Source of the DNA: Desulfovirgula sp.
GTDB lineage: Bacteria > Bacillota > Desulfotomaculia > Desulfotomaculales > Desulfovirgulaceae
DNA: 58,030 bases
Direction of reading: 5' to 3'
Assembly (NCBI GenBank): GCA_020725525.1
Contig: DYEX01000028.1
Span: 1-58,030, forward strand
Each line of letters starts with the position of its first letter. The stretch's first letter is position 1. The translations under genes were made by a program, and so were the position numbers. Positions 44,828 to 54,384 of this stretch are shown here, piece after piece. Under the pieces are notes generated by a model. The model did not search any database. It saw nothing but the letters and a program-made list of their open reading frames with translations, and was not told the origin of the DNA.

Positions 44828-46243
44828 TTACCTCTTGTGTCTGGCCCGGTAATCTTTAATGTCTCTGGTGAATCCGCCGGTGACGTCCTCTTCCTTCCAG
44901 AAGATGTACGGGTTGGCACGCGGCGCCTTAATCATCTGCGGAGCAGGCGGCAGGCCGATTACCTCCAGGAACTTGGGCAAACCGACACGCTGGATGAGCT
45001 CTCCAACACGCTCGCGGTTCTTTCCTTCCTCCATCCAGAATTCCCAGATTCTTTCGATTACCTCTTTGACGTTATCGTAGGGAGGCTCCGCTTTCATGAA
45101 GGGCACAATCACCTGCGAAATTTGTGCACCTTCCAGGATAGGGGCCTTGGCACCCACCAGGATGCTCACGCCGGTATCCGTACCGGGCCTGAGCGCCTGC
45201 GGCATTACGTTAATGCAGTGCATGCAGCGCACACATTCCTTGTTGTCGATCACCAGCTTGCCGTCTTCCATCCACATGCATTGGGACGGGCAGAGGTCGA
45301 TGACTTCCTTTTGAATGTCAAACTTGCCCCAATCTCTGCCCCTGTGGGCACCGCCCCTGGGAACAATGTCGCCGGCGATGTAAGCCCTCACGGCCTCCTG
45401 GTCGATACGGATGTCGTCGCGCCAGGTGCCGATGAAGGAAATGTCGGCGCGGGCAATGGAAGCCACACAGCCGTTGGGGCAGCCGTCGAACTTGAACTTA
45501 AACTTGTACGGGAAGGCCGGGCGGTGCAGCTCGTCCTGGTAATGCATGGTCATCTCGTAGCACATTTCCTGGGTGTCGTAGCAGGCCCATTCACAGCGGG
45601 CTTTACCGATACAGCAGGAGGGTGTCCGCAGGTTGGAACCCGAGCCGCCCAGGTCCTGATCCAGTTCGTGGGTCATGTCGTAGAAGATGGGCTCCAGCTG
45701 TTCGGTGGTGGTTCCCAAAAGGATAATATCCCCGGTGGAACCGTGCATATTCACAAGGCCGCTACCCCGGTATTCCCACAGATCACAAAGGGCCCGCAGG
45801 AAGTCGGTTTTATAAAACATACTGGCCGGCTGGTTGACGCGGATGGTGTGGAAATGGGCTATACCCGGGAACTTCTCCGGCACATCGGAATATCTACCGA
45901 TGACGCCGCCGCCATAGCCAAATACGCCCACGATACCGCCGTGCTTCCAGTGGGTCTCGCCGTCCTTAAAGGAAAGCTCCAGCTGACCCAGCAGATCCTC
46001 TACCACATAGCGGTCAATCATGACCCGGTCGTCGGCAAGCTTTCTCCGGCGCAGGGCTTCCTGCTTGGCATCGGCAACAAAGCTTGGCCACGGTCCTTTT
46101 TCGAGTTCTTCTAAGGCGGGAATGTCATGTTTGATTTTGAAATCTTTTAATTCTTCTTCGGAAAAGTTATTCAGTTCCTCATCGGTATAAATCCGCAGTT
46201 CTTCGTACTTTAATTCTCTTTGAGGCCTCTTCGGTTGAAACAT
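44828..46243 (-). CDS. dsrA: Dissimilatory sulfite reductase alpha subunit
   Basis: About 471 residues. Catalytic siroheme/4Fe-4S ligands are C211, C217 (CIGKARC) and C255, C259 (CPNGC). The ferredoxin cluster lies in CPSQC and CVRCMHC (318-343). FGYGGGVIGRYSD and FHTIRVNQPASMFY are conserved substrate-side segments. ATG 46243 has AGGAGG at 7 bases; the Met two codons earlier overlaps that site. A weak TTGAGG-16-TAATGC promoter may lie in the 130-base gap to the ferredoxin. First sulfite reductase gene of the locus. Confidence 0.97.
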   Translation of the reverse strand: MFQPKRPQRELKYEELRIYTDEELNNFSEEELKDFKIKHDIPALEELEKGPWPSFVADAKQEALRRRKLADDRVMIDRYVVEDLLGQLELSFKDGETHWKHGGIVGVFGYGGGVIGRYSDVPEKFPGIAHFHTIRVNQPASMFYKTDFLRALCDLWEYRGSGLVNMHGSTGDIILLGTTTEQLEPIFYDMTHELDQDLGGSGSNLRTPSCCIGKARCEWACYDTQEMCYEMTMHYQDELHRPAFPYKFKFKFDGCPNGCVASIARADISFIGTWRDDIRIDQEAVRAYIAGDIVPRGGAHRGRDWGKFDIQKEVIDLCPSQCMWMEDGKLVIDNKECVRCMHCINVMPQALRPGTDTGVSILVGAKAPILEGAQISQVIVPFMKAEPPYDNVKEVIERIWEFWMEEGKNRERVGELIQRVGLPKFLEVIGLPPAPQMIKAPRANPYIFWKEEDVTGGFTRDIKDYRARHKR

Positions 46244-46374
46244 CAGCATGCCTCCTTTATCAACCCTGAAATGTATCTTTGCCTCTTCGCATTATTCCCG
46301 AATCAAATTACCTCAAGACACAGCCAGAAAAACTTCCCCCCTCCTCTCACCCCTCTTCCGCTGTCAGTTATATC

Positions 46375-46560
46375 TTACCTTTCTTCCAGTGTCACCGCAC
46401 CCGACGGGCAAACGGAAACACATGTCTCGCATCCGAGGCAATCATCGGAATTGACCACGAACGCCTTGCCGTCCTTCATCTCCAGCACGCTGCCCGGACA
46501 GGAGTCCACACACTCGCCACAGCCTTCACACTTGTCATGATCCACAGTTACTACGTACAT
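46375..46560 (-). CDS. 2[4Fe-4S] ferredoxin preceding dsrA
   Basis: 61 residues with two clusters: CEGCGECVDSCP and CLGCETCVSVCP. Start MYVVTVDHDKC behind AAAGGAGG. Low-potential electron carrier; its position immediately upstream of dsrAB points to electron delivery for sulfite reduction or exchange with IorAB-type enzymes. Upstream, 46561-46833 is AT-rich without a recognisable gene and presumably holds the promoter. Confidence 0.93.
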   Translation of the reverse strand: MYVVTVDHDKCEGCGECVDSCPGSVLEMKDGKAFVVNSDDCLGCETCVSVCPSGAVTLEER

Positions 46561-46833
46561 CAGAATTACCTCCTTTAAATTTTAAATTTTTTAGAAAGAA
46601 AACTTGTCCTTTTACTCACGAGCCTTCTGAAAACCCTTCCTGATGCAAGGCCCCCGACACTAAATAATTCGATGCGTTTTAACCTATTCCTCCCGAAAGC
46701 CCTCAAATTAACGATAAAAAATTTTTACAAAAAAACTTAAATACCTTAAATGCTTTGTTCGCTAAAAATCGTGTTATTCCTGCTGTAATCTGGTTCCCTA
46801 TTGACTATCCAGTTCCTTTTCAATCAATATGTT

Positions 46834-47313
46834 TTAGCGATGGTATTTTTCACCACGGATAATTTTAAAGGCCCGGTATAGTTGTTCCAGCAAAATAATA
46901 CGCATTAACTGGTGTGGAAAAGTAAACCTGGAAAAGGACAGCCGCATTGAGGCATTGCTCAGGACTGTTTCGGCCAACCCCGCGCTCCCTCCGATGATAA
47001 AACACAACCTGCTTTGCCCCTGTATACCCAGGTTTTGCAGGAGGCCGGCAAATTCCCCGGAGGTAAGCATTACTCCCTTTCTATCCAGGGCTACAGTAAA
47101 GCTTTTGTCGGGAATTTTTTGTAAAAGGCGCTCTCCTTCTTTCTTAAGGACCATTTCCACTGCACCCTTTTCCCCAGCCGGAGGCAGAACTTCTTCCCTG
47201 ACTTCCACTATTTCCAGCCGGGCATATGGCTGGAGTCGCTTGACGTATTCCGTTTGGGCCAGCCGCAGAAAGTCTTCCCGCAACTTTCCAACGCACAACA
47301 ACGTAATATGCAT
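46834..47313 (-). CDS. rlmH: 23S rRNA pseudouridine-1915 N3-methyltransferase
   Basis: 159 residues, SPOUT methyltransferase. It starts [15 protein letters not shown], the knot motif is [11 protein letters not shown], and it ends [28 protein letters not shown], the canonical C-terminus with the catalytic YH. Methylates helix 69 of 23S rRNA. Complete. It stands between the dsr locus and murA, with a 53-base gap to murA. Confidence 0.97.
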   Translation of the reverse strand: MHITLLCVGKLREDFLRLAQTEYVKRLQPYARLEIVEVREEVLPPAGEKGAVEMVLKKEGERLLQKIPDKSFTVALDRKGVMLTSGEFAGLLQNLGIQGQSRLCFIIGGSAGLAETVLSNASMRLSFSRFTFPHQLMRIILLEQLYRAFKIIRGEKYHR

Positions 47314-47366
47314 CGTTTCTTCCCACTGCTTTTACTCATTTGTTTTTGTTCTTTTGCTTTTGTTCT

Positions 47367-48677
47367 TTAAAACGAGGCGCTTTTTTTGGCGGACTCTTTT
47401 CCGACCAGTTCATCTGATTCTAATGGAGTACGCCATACCCTGGCCCCCAGCATTTTTAGCTTACGTTCTAAATTGAAATAGCCCCGGTCTATATAGATGG
47501 TGTTGCCGATGTGAGTCTCGCCTTCAGCCATCAATCCGGCCACCACCAGCGCAGCCCCGGCCCGCAAATCCGTGGCCCGTACGCAGGCCCCCTGCAACCG
47601 CTCCACACCTTCCACCACGGCCAGGCGGCCTTCCACCTTGATCCGGGCACCCATACGTTTCAGTTCATCGGCCACTTTGAAACGGTTTTCAAAAATATTT
47701 TCCACGATCACGCTGGTGCCGGGAACGGTGGACAGCAGGGCCATCATTTGGGACTGCATGTCCGTGGGGAACCCCGGATAGGGCATGGTTTTGATATCAA
47801 TGGGGTTTAAAGGACCGGTAGCTCTGACCCGAACACGATCCTCCTCTTCTTCTACCTCTACCCCGGCTTCTCGCAGCTTGGCAATCAATGGCTCCAGGTG
47901 ACGGGGAATGACGTTTTCCAAGACCACATCTCCCCGGGTAGCCGCTGCCGCCACCATGAAGGTGCCTGCCTCAATACGGTCGGGTATAACCGCGTAGCGC
48001 AGGCACCCGCCCAGGGAATCCACTCCCTCGATTTTGATCACATCGGTTCCTGCTCCCCGCACCCTGGCACCCAGACAGTTTAAAAAGTTGGCCAGATCCA
48101 CCACTTCCGGCTCCCTGGCGGCATTCTCAATCACTGTCTGTCCCCGCGCCAGACAGGCGGCCATCATGATATTTTCCGTAGCACCTACACTGGGGAAATC
48201 CAGATACACCCGGTTCCCTTCCAGCCTGGTGGCCCGGGCAATGACCGTTCCCCGTTCAAGGGAAAGTTGTGCCCCCAAAGCAATCAGACCCTTGAAATGC
48301 AAATCCATGGGCCTGAGCCCAATATTACAGCCTCCGGGCAGGGGAATTTCCGCCCGGCCAAAACGGGCCACCAAGGGCCCCAGCAGCAAATTAGAAGCCC
48401 GCAATTGTTTCGCCAGGTGGTAAGGGGGCATTTCCTCAGGTGGACCGGTCATGAGAATGCGTAAACTGCCACCTGGAGTGCGGTGTATTTGTGCCCCCAG
48501 CGAACGGATGATCTCCACCATTACCTGCACATCCCTGATATCGGGAACATTTTCCAGGGTTACCAGTTCAGTGGCCATTACTGCCGCACACAAAATAGCC
48601 AGGGAAGCGTTTTTAGCCCCGCTAATGGCAACCCGACCCTGCAGGGATGTTCCCCCGGCAACAACCAATTTATCCAT
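47367..48677 (-). CDS. murA: UDP-N-acetylglucosamine 1-carboxyvinyltransferase
   Basis: About 436 residues. The active-site Cys is in the loop PLPGGCNIGLRPMDLH (fosfomycin target). Start MDKLVVAGGTSLQGRVAISGAKN is typical. First committed step of peptidoglycan synthesis, adding enolpyruvate from PEP. ATG 48677 is preferred over 48704. Downstream in the same direction is rlmH; upstream the gluzincin peptidase gene ends 131 bases before. Confidence 0.96.
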   Translation of the reverse strand: MDKLVVAGGTSLQGRVAISGAKNASLAILCAAVMATELVTLENVPDIRDVQVMVEIIRSLGAQIHRTPGGSLRILMTGPPEEMPPYHLAKQLRASNLLLGPLVARFGRAEIPLPGGCNIGLRPMDLHFKGLIALGAQLSLERGTVIARATRLEGNRVYLDFPSVGATENIMMAACLARGQTVIENAAREPEVVDLANFLNCLGARVRGAGTDVIKIEGVDSLGGCLRYAVIPDRIEAGTFMVAAAATRGDVVLENVIPRHLEPLIAKLREAGVEVEEEEDRVRVRATGPLNPIDIKTMPYPGFPTDMQSQMMALLSTVPGTSVIVENIFENRFKVADELKRMGARIKVEGRLAVVEGVERLQGACVRATDLRAGAALVVAGLMAEGETHIGNTIYIDRGYFNLERKLKMLGARVWRTPLESDELVGKESAKKSASF

Positions 48678-48807
48678 AGAAAACGTTTTCCTCCCGTCAT
48701 CCAAAAACTAAACCTATATTCTCGATCCCTCCCCACAATTCCTGCAAAAAATCGCCTTTTCCAGCTGAAGTATTCAGCTAACACGCTAACTTCGCTGAAC
48801 CCCAACC

Positions 48808-49743
48808 CTAAAGGGCGGGGCCTTCGGCGGCCAAAAATCGGTCAAGCCAGGACCGCATGCCGGCCGTGAACTGCTCCAGATCCCCTCCGGTGACTTCCTG
48901 CAGGGCTCCATCCATATCCCGTCCCCGTCCCAGGGCTGCTAAAATTTTATGCAGGCTTTCCTCACCATATACTCCCACCAGGTATTCCACAGCTGCCAGC
49001 GACTGCCAGTACGCCAGGGCCTGGTTGGGCAGCCGGTCAAAGTTACGTTCCATCTCCGCAAAATCATAGAGCTGTTGCTCCGGAAAATCTCCGGCTTTTG
49101 CAAGCCGAAAGCCGGTGATCTTGTATTCTTCATACTGGGCGATACCTTCAGTGAACCAGCGGGGTACGTTACCCCGTGTAATATAGTCTACCACCATGTG
49201 GGTTAACTCATGGGCTACCGGCCCCGTCGAAACAAAAATCTCTTCCACTTGTTGCGGATCCCGGCCATCTATCCAGACAGTGGGGGAAAGAACCCTGATC
49301 ACACCAGCCCAGTACACCCCCATGGCACTTTCACTGGCCGGCCAGCCAAAACTGGCATTCAGTGACTCCCGGGTGGGATGGACAACCAGGGGGATCTTTT
49401 TCTTTGAGGAAAAGCGAAAGTCCCGCACCACCAGCGGGTATAACTCCTGCGCGGTTTTTAACACCAGCCGGGCACTGTCGGCATCCCCGGGATAGTAGCG
49501 CACTACGAAATGACCGTCGGATAGAGTGAGCATATGGCGGGTGCTGATCATCACCTGCGCCCGGGCCACCTCGCGAAAGATGTTGTAAACGTACCCCCGT
49601 ATTTGCCCGGGTACCCGTATGACGAGGACAAACACGAGGGCCACAAAAACGGCCAGTATTTTTAACCAGAACCAGATAAAAAGTTGCCCCGTACCAGGGG
49701 GAGGTTGTGGAGTAATAAGGGGGCAAATGTTCACAGGTGCCAC
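48808..49743 (-). CDS. Membrane-anchored gluzincin (peptidase MA-like)
   Basis: 311 residues. One N-terminal membrane helix (FWLKILAVFVALVFVLVI) is followed by an extracytoplasmic domain. HELTH in PVAHELTHMVVDY (near 190) and a downstream Glu in WFTEGIAQYEE (about 20 residues on) make the HExxH...E zinc site of the gluzincins/Peptidase_MA family. Substrate unknown. It is upstream of murA; the 3' gap includes repeats of AGCTAACACGCTAACTTC that look incidental. Confidence 0.82.
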   Translation of the reverse strand: MAPVNICPLITPQPPPGTGQLFIWFWLKILAVFVALVFVLVIRVPGQIRGYVYNIFREVARAQVMISTRHMLTLSDGHFVVRYYPGDADSARLVLKTAQELYPLVVRDFRFSSKKKIPLVVHPTRESLNASFGWPASESAMGVYWAGVIRVLSPTVWIDGRDPQQVEEIFVSTGPVAHELTHMVVDYITRGNVPRWFTEGIAQYEEYKITGFRLAKAGDFPEQQLYDFAEMERNFDRLPNQALAYWQSLAAVEYLVGVYGEESLHKILAALGRGRDMDGALQEVTGGDLEQFTAGMRSWLDRFLAAEGPAL

Positions 49744-49796
49744 CTCCCATTAATAACATAATATTACATGGCCAATTAGCTCATTAACCAGTTAAA

Positions 49797-49827
49797 AAAT
49801 AAGGGCCTCCTCCCGGGGGCCTTATTT
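49797..49827 (-). terminator. Bidirectional terminator
   Basis: AAATAAGG / CCTTATTT with G/C-rich inner part. Flanking A-run on the left and T-rich right side give U-tracts in both directions. On the minus strand it ends the transcript from the TPR gene at 50594 before the peptidase gene. Confidence 0.75.
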
Positions 49828-49834
49828 AAAATTT

Positions 49835-50010
49835 TTCTCTTTAAAATTATAAACGTTAGCGGGGTCCTCCTCCTAGAGGAAACTAAAGGCAACCCCGCCT
49901 GGTCCGAGTTATTACGCCAGTCCCCTGATCGCCTAAACGCCGGGGCCCGGCGTTATCCGAAGCCAGTTACCGGTTGATACACATGCACCAGTCGCAGTAA
50001 GCGGTTCCCG
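49835..50010. other. Structured non-coding stretch, possible RNA
   Basis: Between the terminator and the TPR gene. It contains nested stems: GCGGGGT/ACCCCGC (49859-49898), CTGG...CCAG, the near-palindrome AACGCCGGGGCCCGGCGTT (about 49935-49953) and AAGCGG/CCGCTT at the right end. No ORF. On the minus strand it would be the 3' part of the TPR transcript up to the terminator. I cannot assign a riboswitch or RNA family. One 12-base word, CCAGTCCCCTGA, resembles a piece of E. coli 6S RNA as I recall it, but the arrangement does not match. Confidence 0.4.
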
Positions 50011-50015
50011 CTTGT

Positions 50016-50594
50016 TTACTTTTTCAACTGCGCCTTCCACTCCTCGATCATTTTACGCGCCTGGGCCACGTCATCCCCCTGACCGGTAAGCTGAATAAAT
50101 TTTTCCAGCTCCCGGATGCCACCTTCGTAGTCCCCCTTCCCCAGGGCCAGGACCTGGCCGTAATAATAGTGGGCCCGGGCATTGTCGGGGTGACGGCTGA
50201 TTTCTTCCCTGAGACTGGCCACAGCCTGATCGTATCGCCCCAGTAAAAACTGGACCAGCGCCAGCTCGATGCGAAAGTCACTGTTGTCGGGTTGCAGTTG
50301 AACGGTTTTTTCGTAGGCCTTGAGGGCCTGGTCCATTTTTCCCGCATCCAGGTAGGCCCGGGCCAGCCGGGCGGCAATATCGGCATCTTCAGGGTTGGCT
50401 TTGGCCCGGGACTCCAGATCCGCAATTATTTTTTCCGGAGACGGCGGCTCTGCCCCGGAAGGCTGGTTGGAAGAAGGAAGGTCAAAAAACCAGCCGATGG
50501 AAGTCCCCAGTAAACCCAGGGAAAGAAAAACGGTGAGGATAATAAAGGCAATCCGCTGGCGCCTTTTATTGCGTTCACGGTAAGAAATGCCCAT
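50016..50594 (-). CDS. Membrane-anchored TPR protein
   Basis: 192 residues. Basic start MGISYRERNKRRQR, membrane helix IAFIILTVFLSLGLLGTSIGWFF, then from about 50 three to four TPRs facing outward (ADIAARLARAYLDAGKMDQALKAYEK, DFRIELALVQFLLGRYDQAVASL, ARAHYYYGQVLALGKGDYEGGIREL). It resembles CcmG/CycH-like or generic TPR anchors; no specific role can be named. It stands apart from its neighbours. Confidence 0.8.
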   Translation of the reverse strand: MGISYRERNKRRQRIAFIILTVFLSLGLLGTSIGWFFDLPSSNQPSGAEPPSPEKIIADLESRAKANPEDADIAARLARAYLDAGKMDQALKAYEKTVQLQPDNSDFRIELALVQFLLGRYDQAVASLREEISRHPDNARAHYYYGQVLALGKGDYEGGIRELEKFIQLTGQGDDVAQARKMIEEWKAQLKK

Positions 50595-50596
50595 GA

Positions 50597-51049
50597 CTAT
50601 AACCCCTTTTTAAAGCAAACTGTTTTTCGACCATTATACCACAATTGTTCTTCAGGCTGAACACAACCACATATAATATATAGCGAAGAAAAAGGTGAAA
50701 ATCTAATTCTCCGATCCAAGGCCCTTGCGAAGCCTTGAGTTTGGGAACGGAAATAGTTTGTCTCCAGGTCCCCGCCCACAAATTCTGAAAGGAGCAAGGC
50801 TCGAAACAGCGAACCCGGGCGACGGGCAAACCACTTATGCACAGCAATAATCGGGCGATAATTTTGCTGAATCTGTTTCTCTCTCATAGCCAGGTTAGTT
50901 ATAAAAGGAACGTTAAAACAACGTTCAATTCCCCTATCTTGTTTTTTTCCTGGCCGGGAAAAAGGATTTAAATCATTATTATTGGGTTGCTGAATTTGGT
51001 TGTTCCGCTGATTGTCCAGCAAAGCTCGTCCCTCCAAAAATCTTAACAC
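50597..51049 (-). pseudogene. Fragment of a DUF1156-type DNA methylase
   Basis: The frame encodes NLAMREKQIQQNYRP and then HKWFARRPGSLFRALLLSEF. That reminds me of the N-terminus of large DUF1156-type adenine methylases in phage-defence islands. The similarity stops soon after (at about residue 95), and the rest (SLYIICGCVQPEEQ) is not recognisable. Full proteins are around 900 residues, so this is a 5' remnant. The following 51050-51190 is AT-rich with nothing I can identify. Confidence 0.45.
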
Positions 51050-51194
51050 ATGACAATATATTAATTATAACAAATTGATTAAAAATTTCTCGTTTAAATG
51101 GTTTTTCCCTGCAATTTTACCGCATATTTTAGCCGGAAAAAGCAAGTTGCGTGCTATAAATGGCAAATATTGGTTAATACAATGACACATAAAA

Positions 51195-51232
51195 ACACCC
51201 CTCCTCCAGGTCATCCAGTTAAGGAGGGGTGT
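51195..51232 (-). terminator. Terminator after the LysM-G5-M23 peptidase
   Basis: ACACCCCTCCT / AGGAGGGGTGT, perfect 11-bp stem with a 16-base loop, then TTTTTATGTG on the minus strand. It lies 82 bases past the stop at 51314. Confidence 0.85.
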
Positions 51233-51313
51233 GTGGTTTTAAACTGAACCGGATAATCCCTTTAAAACGCGGGATTTCGCCCTGCCAATAACCCGCGTGG
51301 CTAAAACTATACA

Positions 51314-52711
51314 TTACAGGAACCGCGCCGGGTTCACGGGCTGCCCGTTGACCAGCACCTCAAAGTGCAGGTGGGGCCCGGTGGTATTGCCGGTGCTTCC
51401 TACCCGTCCCAGCAACTGCCCGCGTTCCACCCGCTGGCCGACCCGTACCTCAATCCTGGACAGGTGGGCGTAACGGGTAACCACGCCATCCCCGTGGTAA
51501 ACGTCCACCGTCAAGCCGTAGCCTCCATTCCAGCCCGCACTGGTTACCCGTCCCGATTCAGCGGCCCGGACCGGAGCACCGGTACCGGCAGCTATGTCCA
51601 CGCCGGTATGCAACCGCCCCCAGCGGTGCCCGAAGGGTGACTCAATGGCGCCAACTGTAGGCCAGGCCAGCCGCTCTCCTGCCCCGGAACGGGAAGCCAG
51701 CAACATCCGCGAACCCACCGCCACCACCTGGCTCCGGGATTCCTTGAGAACCCGTCTTTCAAGCACCTCCCGGCCCACTTCCCGGCCGTTTAAATAGGAG
51801 ATCTGGTAAGTAACCTCCTCCAGACCGGGTTTTCCCGGCTGCAAAATGCGGGACTGGCCGCGGTACATGTTATTGTCCCGCCGCCGTTCCACCGTGAAGG
51901 GAACTTCCCGCTTTTCGATGCGCCGTGTGGTAGCCATAACATTGATCACCGGTGCAGTACGGGACAGATAGAGTTCCTGACCGATTTGCAATTTCTCGGG
52001 GGTCAAACCCGGATTGGCCGCCTGGAGCTCTTCCACCGGTATGCCGGCCCTGGCGGCTATGTCCCACAGGGTATCTCCGGACCGTACGGTATAGCGGGCA
52101 AGTTCACGCCCACCCGTCTGAATCAATGCCATGGCTTCCTGGAAACTCAAAATGGCAGAGGAAGGTACCCGGATATCTCTAAAGCTCACCTTCTCCACCA
52201 GACGCACATCTGCCCCGGGAAAACTGTACCGTTCTTTTAGTTGCTCCACCAGTTGCCTGGCTACCTGCCGGTCGGCTACCACCAGCTTAACCTCATCGTT
52301 CACCACCAGGGCGGTGCCCCGGGCCTCGGCACCCAGAGCCCGGGCGAGGTTTTCCTCCAGTTGCCGGTCCTCCAATAACAGCGGCCCTTCCCCGGCAACA
52401 GCCCGGCGAATGGTCACCCGGCGGGACATACCCCGGGTAGATTCCCCAAAATTAAATCCTTTACTGATGGCTTCCTCCAGCACCTCCCGGTTTGAACAAA
52501 CAGCCACCACCCGGTCGTCCACCAGCAAGGCCCAACCGCCAAAAGCACGCGTCAACATGGACCCATAGGTCATTACCACCACTGTAATGGCCACCAGGCA
52601 GATTACCTGGGCCGGAGTCAGGGGATCCTCGAACAGTAGGCGTCGCACCGCTTTCTTGCCGCGGTTTATGTACTCAAATACAAAAGAATTTTTAGGGCGG
52701 AGAAAAAACAC
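51314..52711 (-). CDS. LysM-G5-M23 cell-wall endopeptidase
   Basis: About 465 residues. Membrane helix near 40-60 (VICLVAITVVVMTYGSML), a 130-residue region, LysM near 225-270 (YTVRSGDTLWDIAARAG), G5 domain near 275-345 (IEKREVPFTVERRRDNNMYRG), and C-terminal M23 with HTGVD, RYAHLS and TTGPHLHFE zinc ligands. GTG 52711 follows AAAGGAG, better than 52762. It probably trims peptidoglycan in growth or sporulation. A second M23 protein is at 7.4 kb. The 265 bases to scfB show no gene. Confidence 0.92.
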   Translation of the reverse strand: MFFLRPKNSFVFEYINRGKKAVRRLLFEDPLTPAQVICLVAITVVVMTYGSMLTRAFGGWALLVDDRVVAVCSNREVLEEAISKGFNFGESTRGMSRRVTIRRAVAGEGPLLLEDRQLEENLARALGAEARGTALVVNDEVKLVVADRQVARQLVEQLKERYSFPGADVRLVEKVSFRDIRVPSSAILSFQEAMALIQTGGRELARYTVRSGDTLWDIAARAGIPVEELQAANPGLTPEKLQIGQELYLSRTAPVINVMATTRRIEKREVPFTVERRRDNNMYRGQSRILQPGKPGLEEVTYQISYLNGREVGREVLERRVLKESRSQVVAVGSRMLLASRSGAGERLAWPTVGAIESPFGHRWGRLHTGVDIAAGTGAPVRAAESGRVTSAGWNGGYGLTVDVYHGDGVVTRYAHLSRIEVRVGQRVERGQLLGRVGSTGNTTGPHLHFEVLVNGQPVNPARFL

Positions 52712-52976
52712 AGTTACTACTCCTTTGGGGAATGATTGGTTGGCCATCCAGACAACCGACAACTCAGATACAAAAAACAGGTTGTTTGTCAGGCCATGTC
52801 GATCTCTTACTAAATATATAACTGATGGGCGTATTATATCACGGTGAATTTAAACCAGTAAAACTACTTAAGCACGGGAAAATGCCAATTTTAATCCAAT
52901 TTCTCTTGTTTTCAGCAATTTATGATCTTACTTAATATCCGGGCGCGGTCCGGGAACACTGGAGTAACCGTTTATT

Positions 52977-54332
52977 TTAAAAGTGTTCGTTCGCCAGCGC
53001 GACTTTCAAATACAGGGCACATTCAATCCTCTTTTTAATCAGGGCACAGGCAATTTCGTAGGGCGTAAAGATATTGCCGTTAAAGGCATGGGCATTGGCA
53101 TGGCAGCCGCCGCTGCAGTAAAAACGCGCCCAGCAGTCCCTGCAGGCATCTTTGTTGTACACATGGGCAGCTCGAAACTCTTCCACCAGTTCGGGGCGAA
53201 CGATCCCCCGCTCCACGTCCCCCATACAGTATTCAGACCGGCCCACAAACTGGTGGCAGGGGTAAAGTTTGCCCTCGGGCGATACGGCCAGGTATTCCCG
53301 CCCGGCCCCGCACCCCGTCAAGCGCTTGGGCAGGCACGGTCCCCCGTCCAGGTCGATGATAAAGTGGAAAAAGTTGATCCGCTGGCCCTTCCGGGCGCGG
53401 CTGAGTATTTGCCGGGTTAGCTCTTCATATTCCGCACAGATGCGGGGCACGTCCTGAGGCTGTAAGGCATACTCTTCATCGCAGGCAGCCACCACCGGCT
53501 CCACGGAAATGTGCTCAAATCCCAGGTCGGCCATATGCAGCACATCCCGGGAAAAATCCAGGTTATGGCGGGTGAAGGTGCCCCGCACATAATACTCACC
53601 CCCCGGCCGGGAGGAAACGAAACGGCTGATATTGCCCAGCACCCGCCCGTAGGAACCCTGGCCGCCGGGAAAGATGCGCATGGCATCGTGGACTTCCTGC
53701 CGCCCGTCCAGGCTGAGCACCACTGCCAGATCATGATCGTTTAAGTAACGGCCTACCTCCGGGGTGAGGAGCAAAGCATTGGTGGTTACGGTAAACTTGA
53801 TTACCTTGCCCAGTTGAGCAGCCTTCTGCCGGCCGTACTCCACAAGCGCCTGCAGGACGGAAAAGTTCAACAGCGGCTCTCCCCCAAAAAAATCCACTTC
53901 CACATGCCGCCGGGAACCGGAAGCGGTAAAGAGGAAATCCAGCGCCCGCCGCCCCGTTTCCAAAGGCATCAGTCCACCGGAGCCGCCGAAGCGACCCTGC
54001 CCGGCAAAGCAGTAGCGGCAGGCCAGGTTGCAGTCATGGGCCAGGTGCAGGCAAAGGGCCTTGACCACCTCGTTACCCGCCGGTTCATAATGGCCGTTTA
54101 AAGGGTCGGGAGAAAACAACAGGCCTTCCCGGACCAGCTCTTCGATTTCGCTAACGGCCTCCTGCACTTCGGACACCGGGTAACAACGGGAGTGCTTGGC
54201 TGCTAAATCCCGGGGGCTGAGAAGGGGATAATCGTCCAGCAGGTGCCAGGTCAGTTCATCCACCAGGTGCACAGCACCGCTGTTGACATCCAGTACAATG
54301 CGGTGTTCGTCAAAGATAAATTTGTGAATCAT
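52977..54332 (-). CDS. scfB: SCIFF peptide maturase (radical SAM/SPASM)
   Basis: 451 residues. N-terminal RRE-like part (residues 1-85), radical SAM cluster CNLACRYCF (near 100-108), FFGGEPLLNF, and a SPASM/twitch region with LYPCHQF, CMGD and CRDCWARFYCSGGC. It installs thioether bonds from Cys to neighbouring residues of ScfA. It is encoded directly after scfA, separated by a terminator-like hairpin, which should keep enzyme level below peptide level. Confidence 0.95.
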   Translation of the reverse strand: MIHKFIFDEHRIVLDVNSGAVHLVDELTWHLLDDYPLLSPRDLAAKHSRCYPVSEVQEAVSEIEELVREGLLFSPDPLNGHYEPAGNEVVKALCLHLAHDCNLACRYCFAGQGRFGGSGGLMPLETGRRALDFLFTASGSRRHVEVDFFGGEPLLNFSVLQALVEYGRQKAAQLGKVIKFTVTTNALLLTPEVGRYLNDHDLAVVLSLDGRQEVHDAMRIFPGGQGSYGRVLGNISRFVSSRPGGEYYVRGTFTRHNLDFSRDVLHMADLGFEHISVEPVVAACDEEYALQPQDVPRICAEYEELTRQILSRARKGQRINFFHFIIDLDGGPCLPKRLTGCGAGREYLAVSPEGKLYPCHQFVGRSEYCMGDVERGIVRPELVEEFRAAHVYNKDACRDCWARFYCSGGCHANAHAFNGNIFTPYEIACALIKKRIECALYLKVALANEHF

Positions 54333-54352
54333 AGCCCTTCCCTCAAGAAAAA

Positions 54353-54378
54353 AACCTCATCCCGGACGGGATCAGGTT
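54353..54378 (-). terminator. Attenuating terminator between scfA and scfB
   Basis: AACCTCATCCCG / CGGGATCAGGTT (one mismatch) with T-rich arms on both sides. On the minus strand TTTTTTTC follows. It sits 6 bases after the scfA stop and about 20 before scfB. Confidence 0.85.
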
Positions 54379-54384
54379 TTTTAA

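Noticed and set aside
43727-46114. 795-residue open frame on the plus strand opposite dsrB and dsrA
   Set aside because: It is antisense to two certain genes, spans their junction and its translation has no family motifs; GC-rich codon use opens the opposite strand.
49860-50000. 6S RNA gene
   Set aside because: Only one 12-base word resembles the E. coli molecule from memory; the long closing stem and central bubble are not visible.
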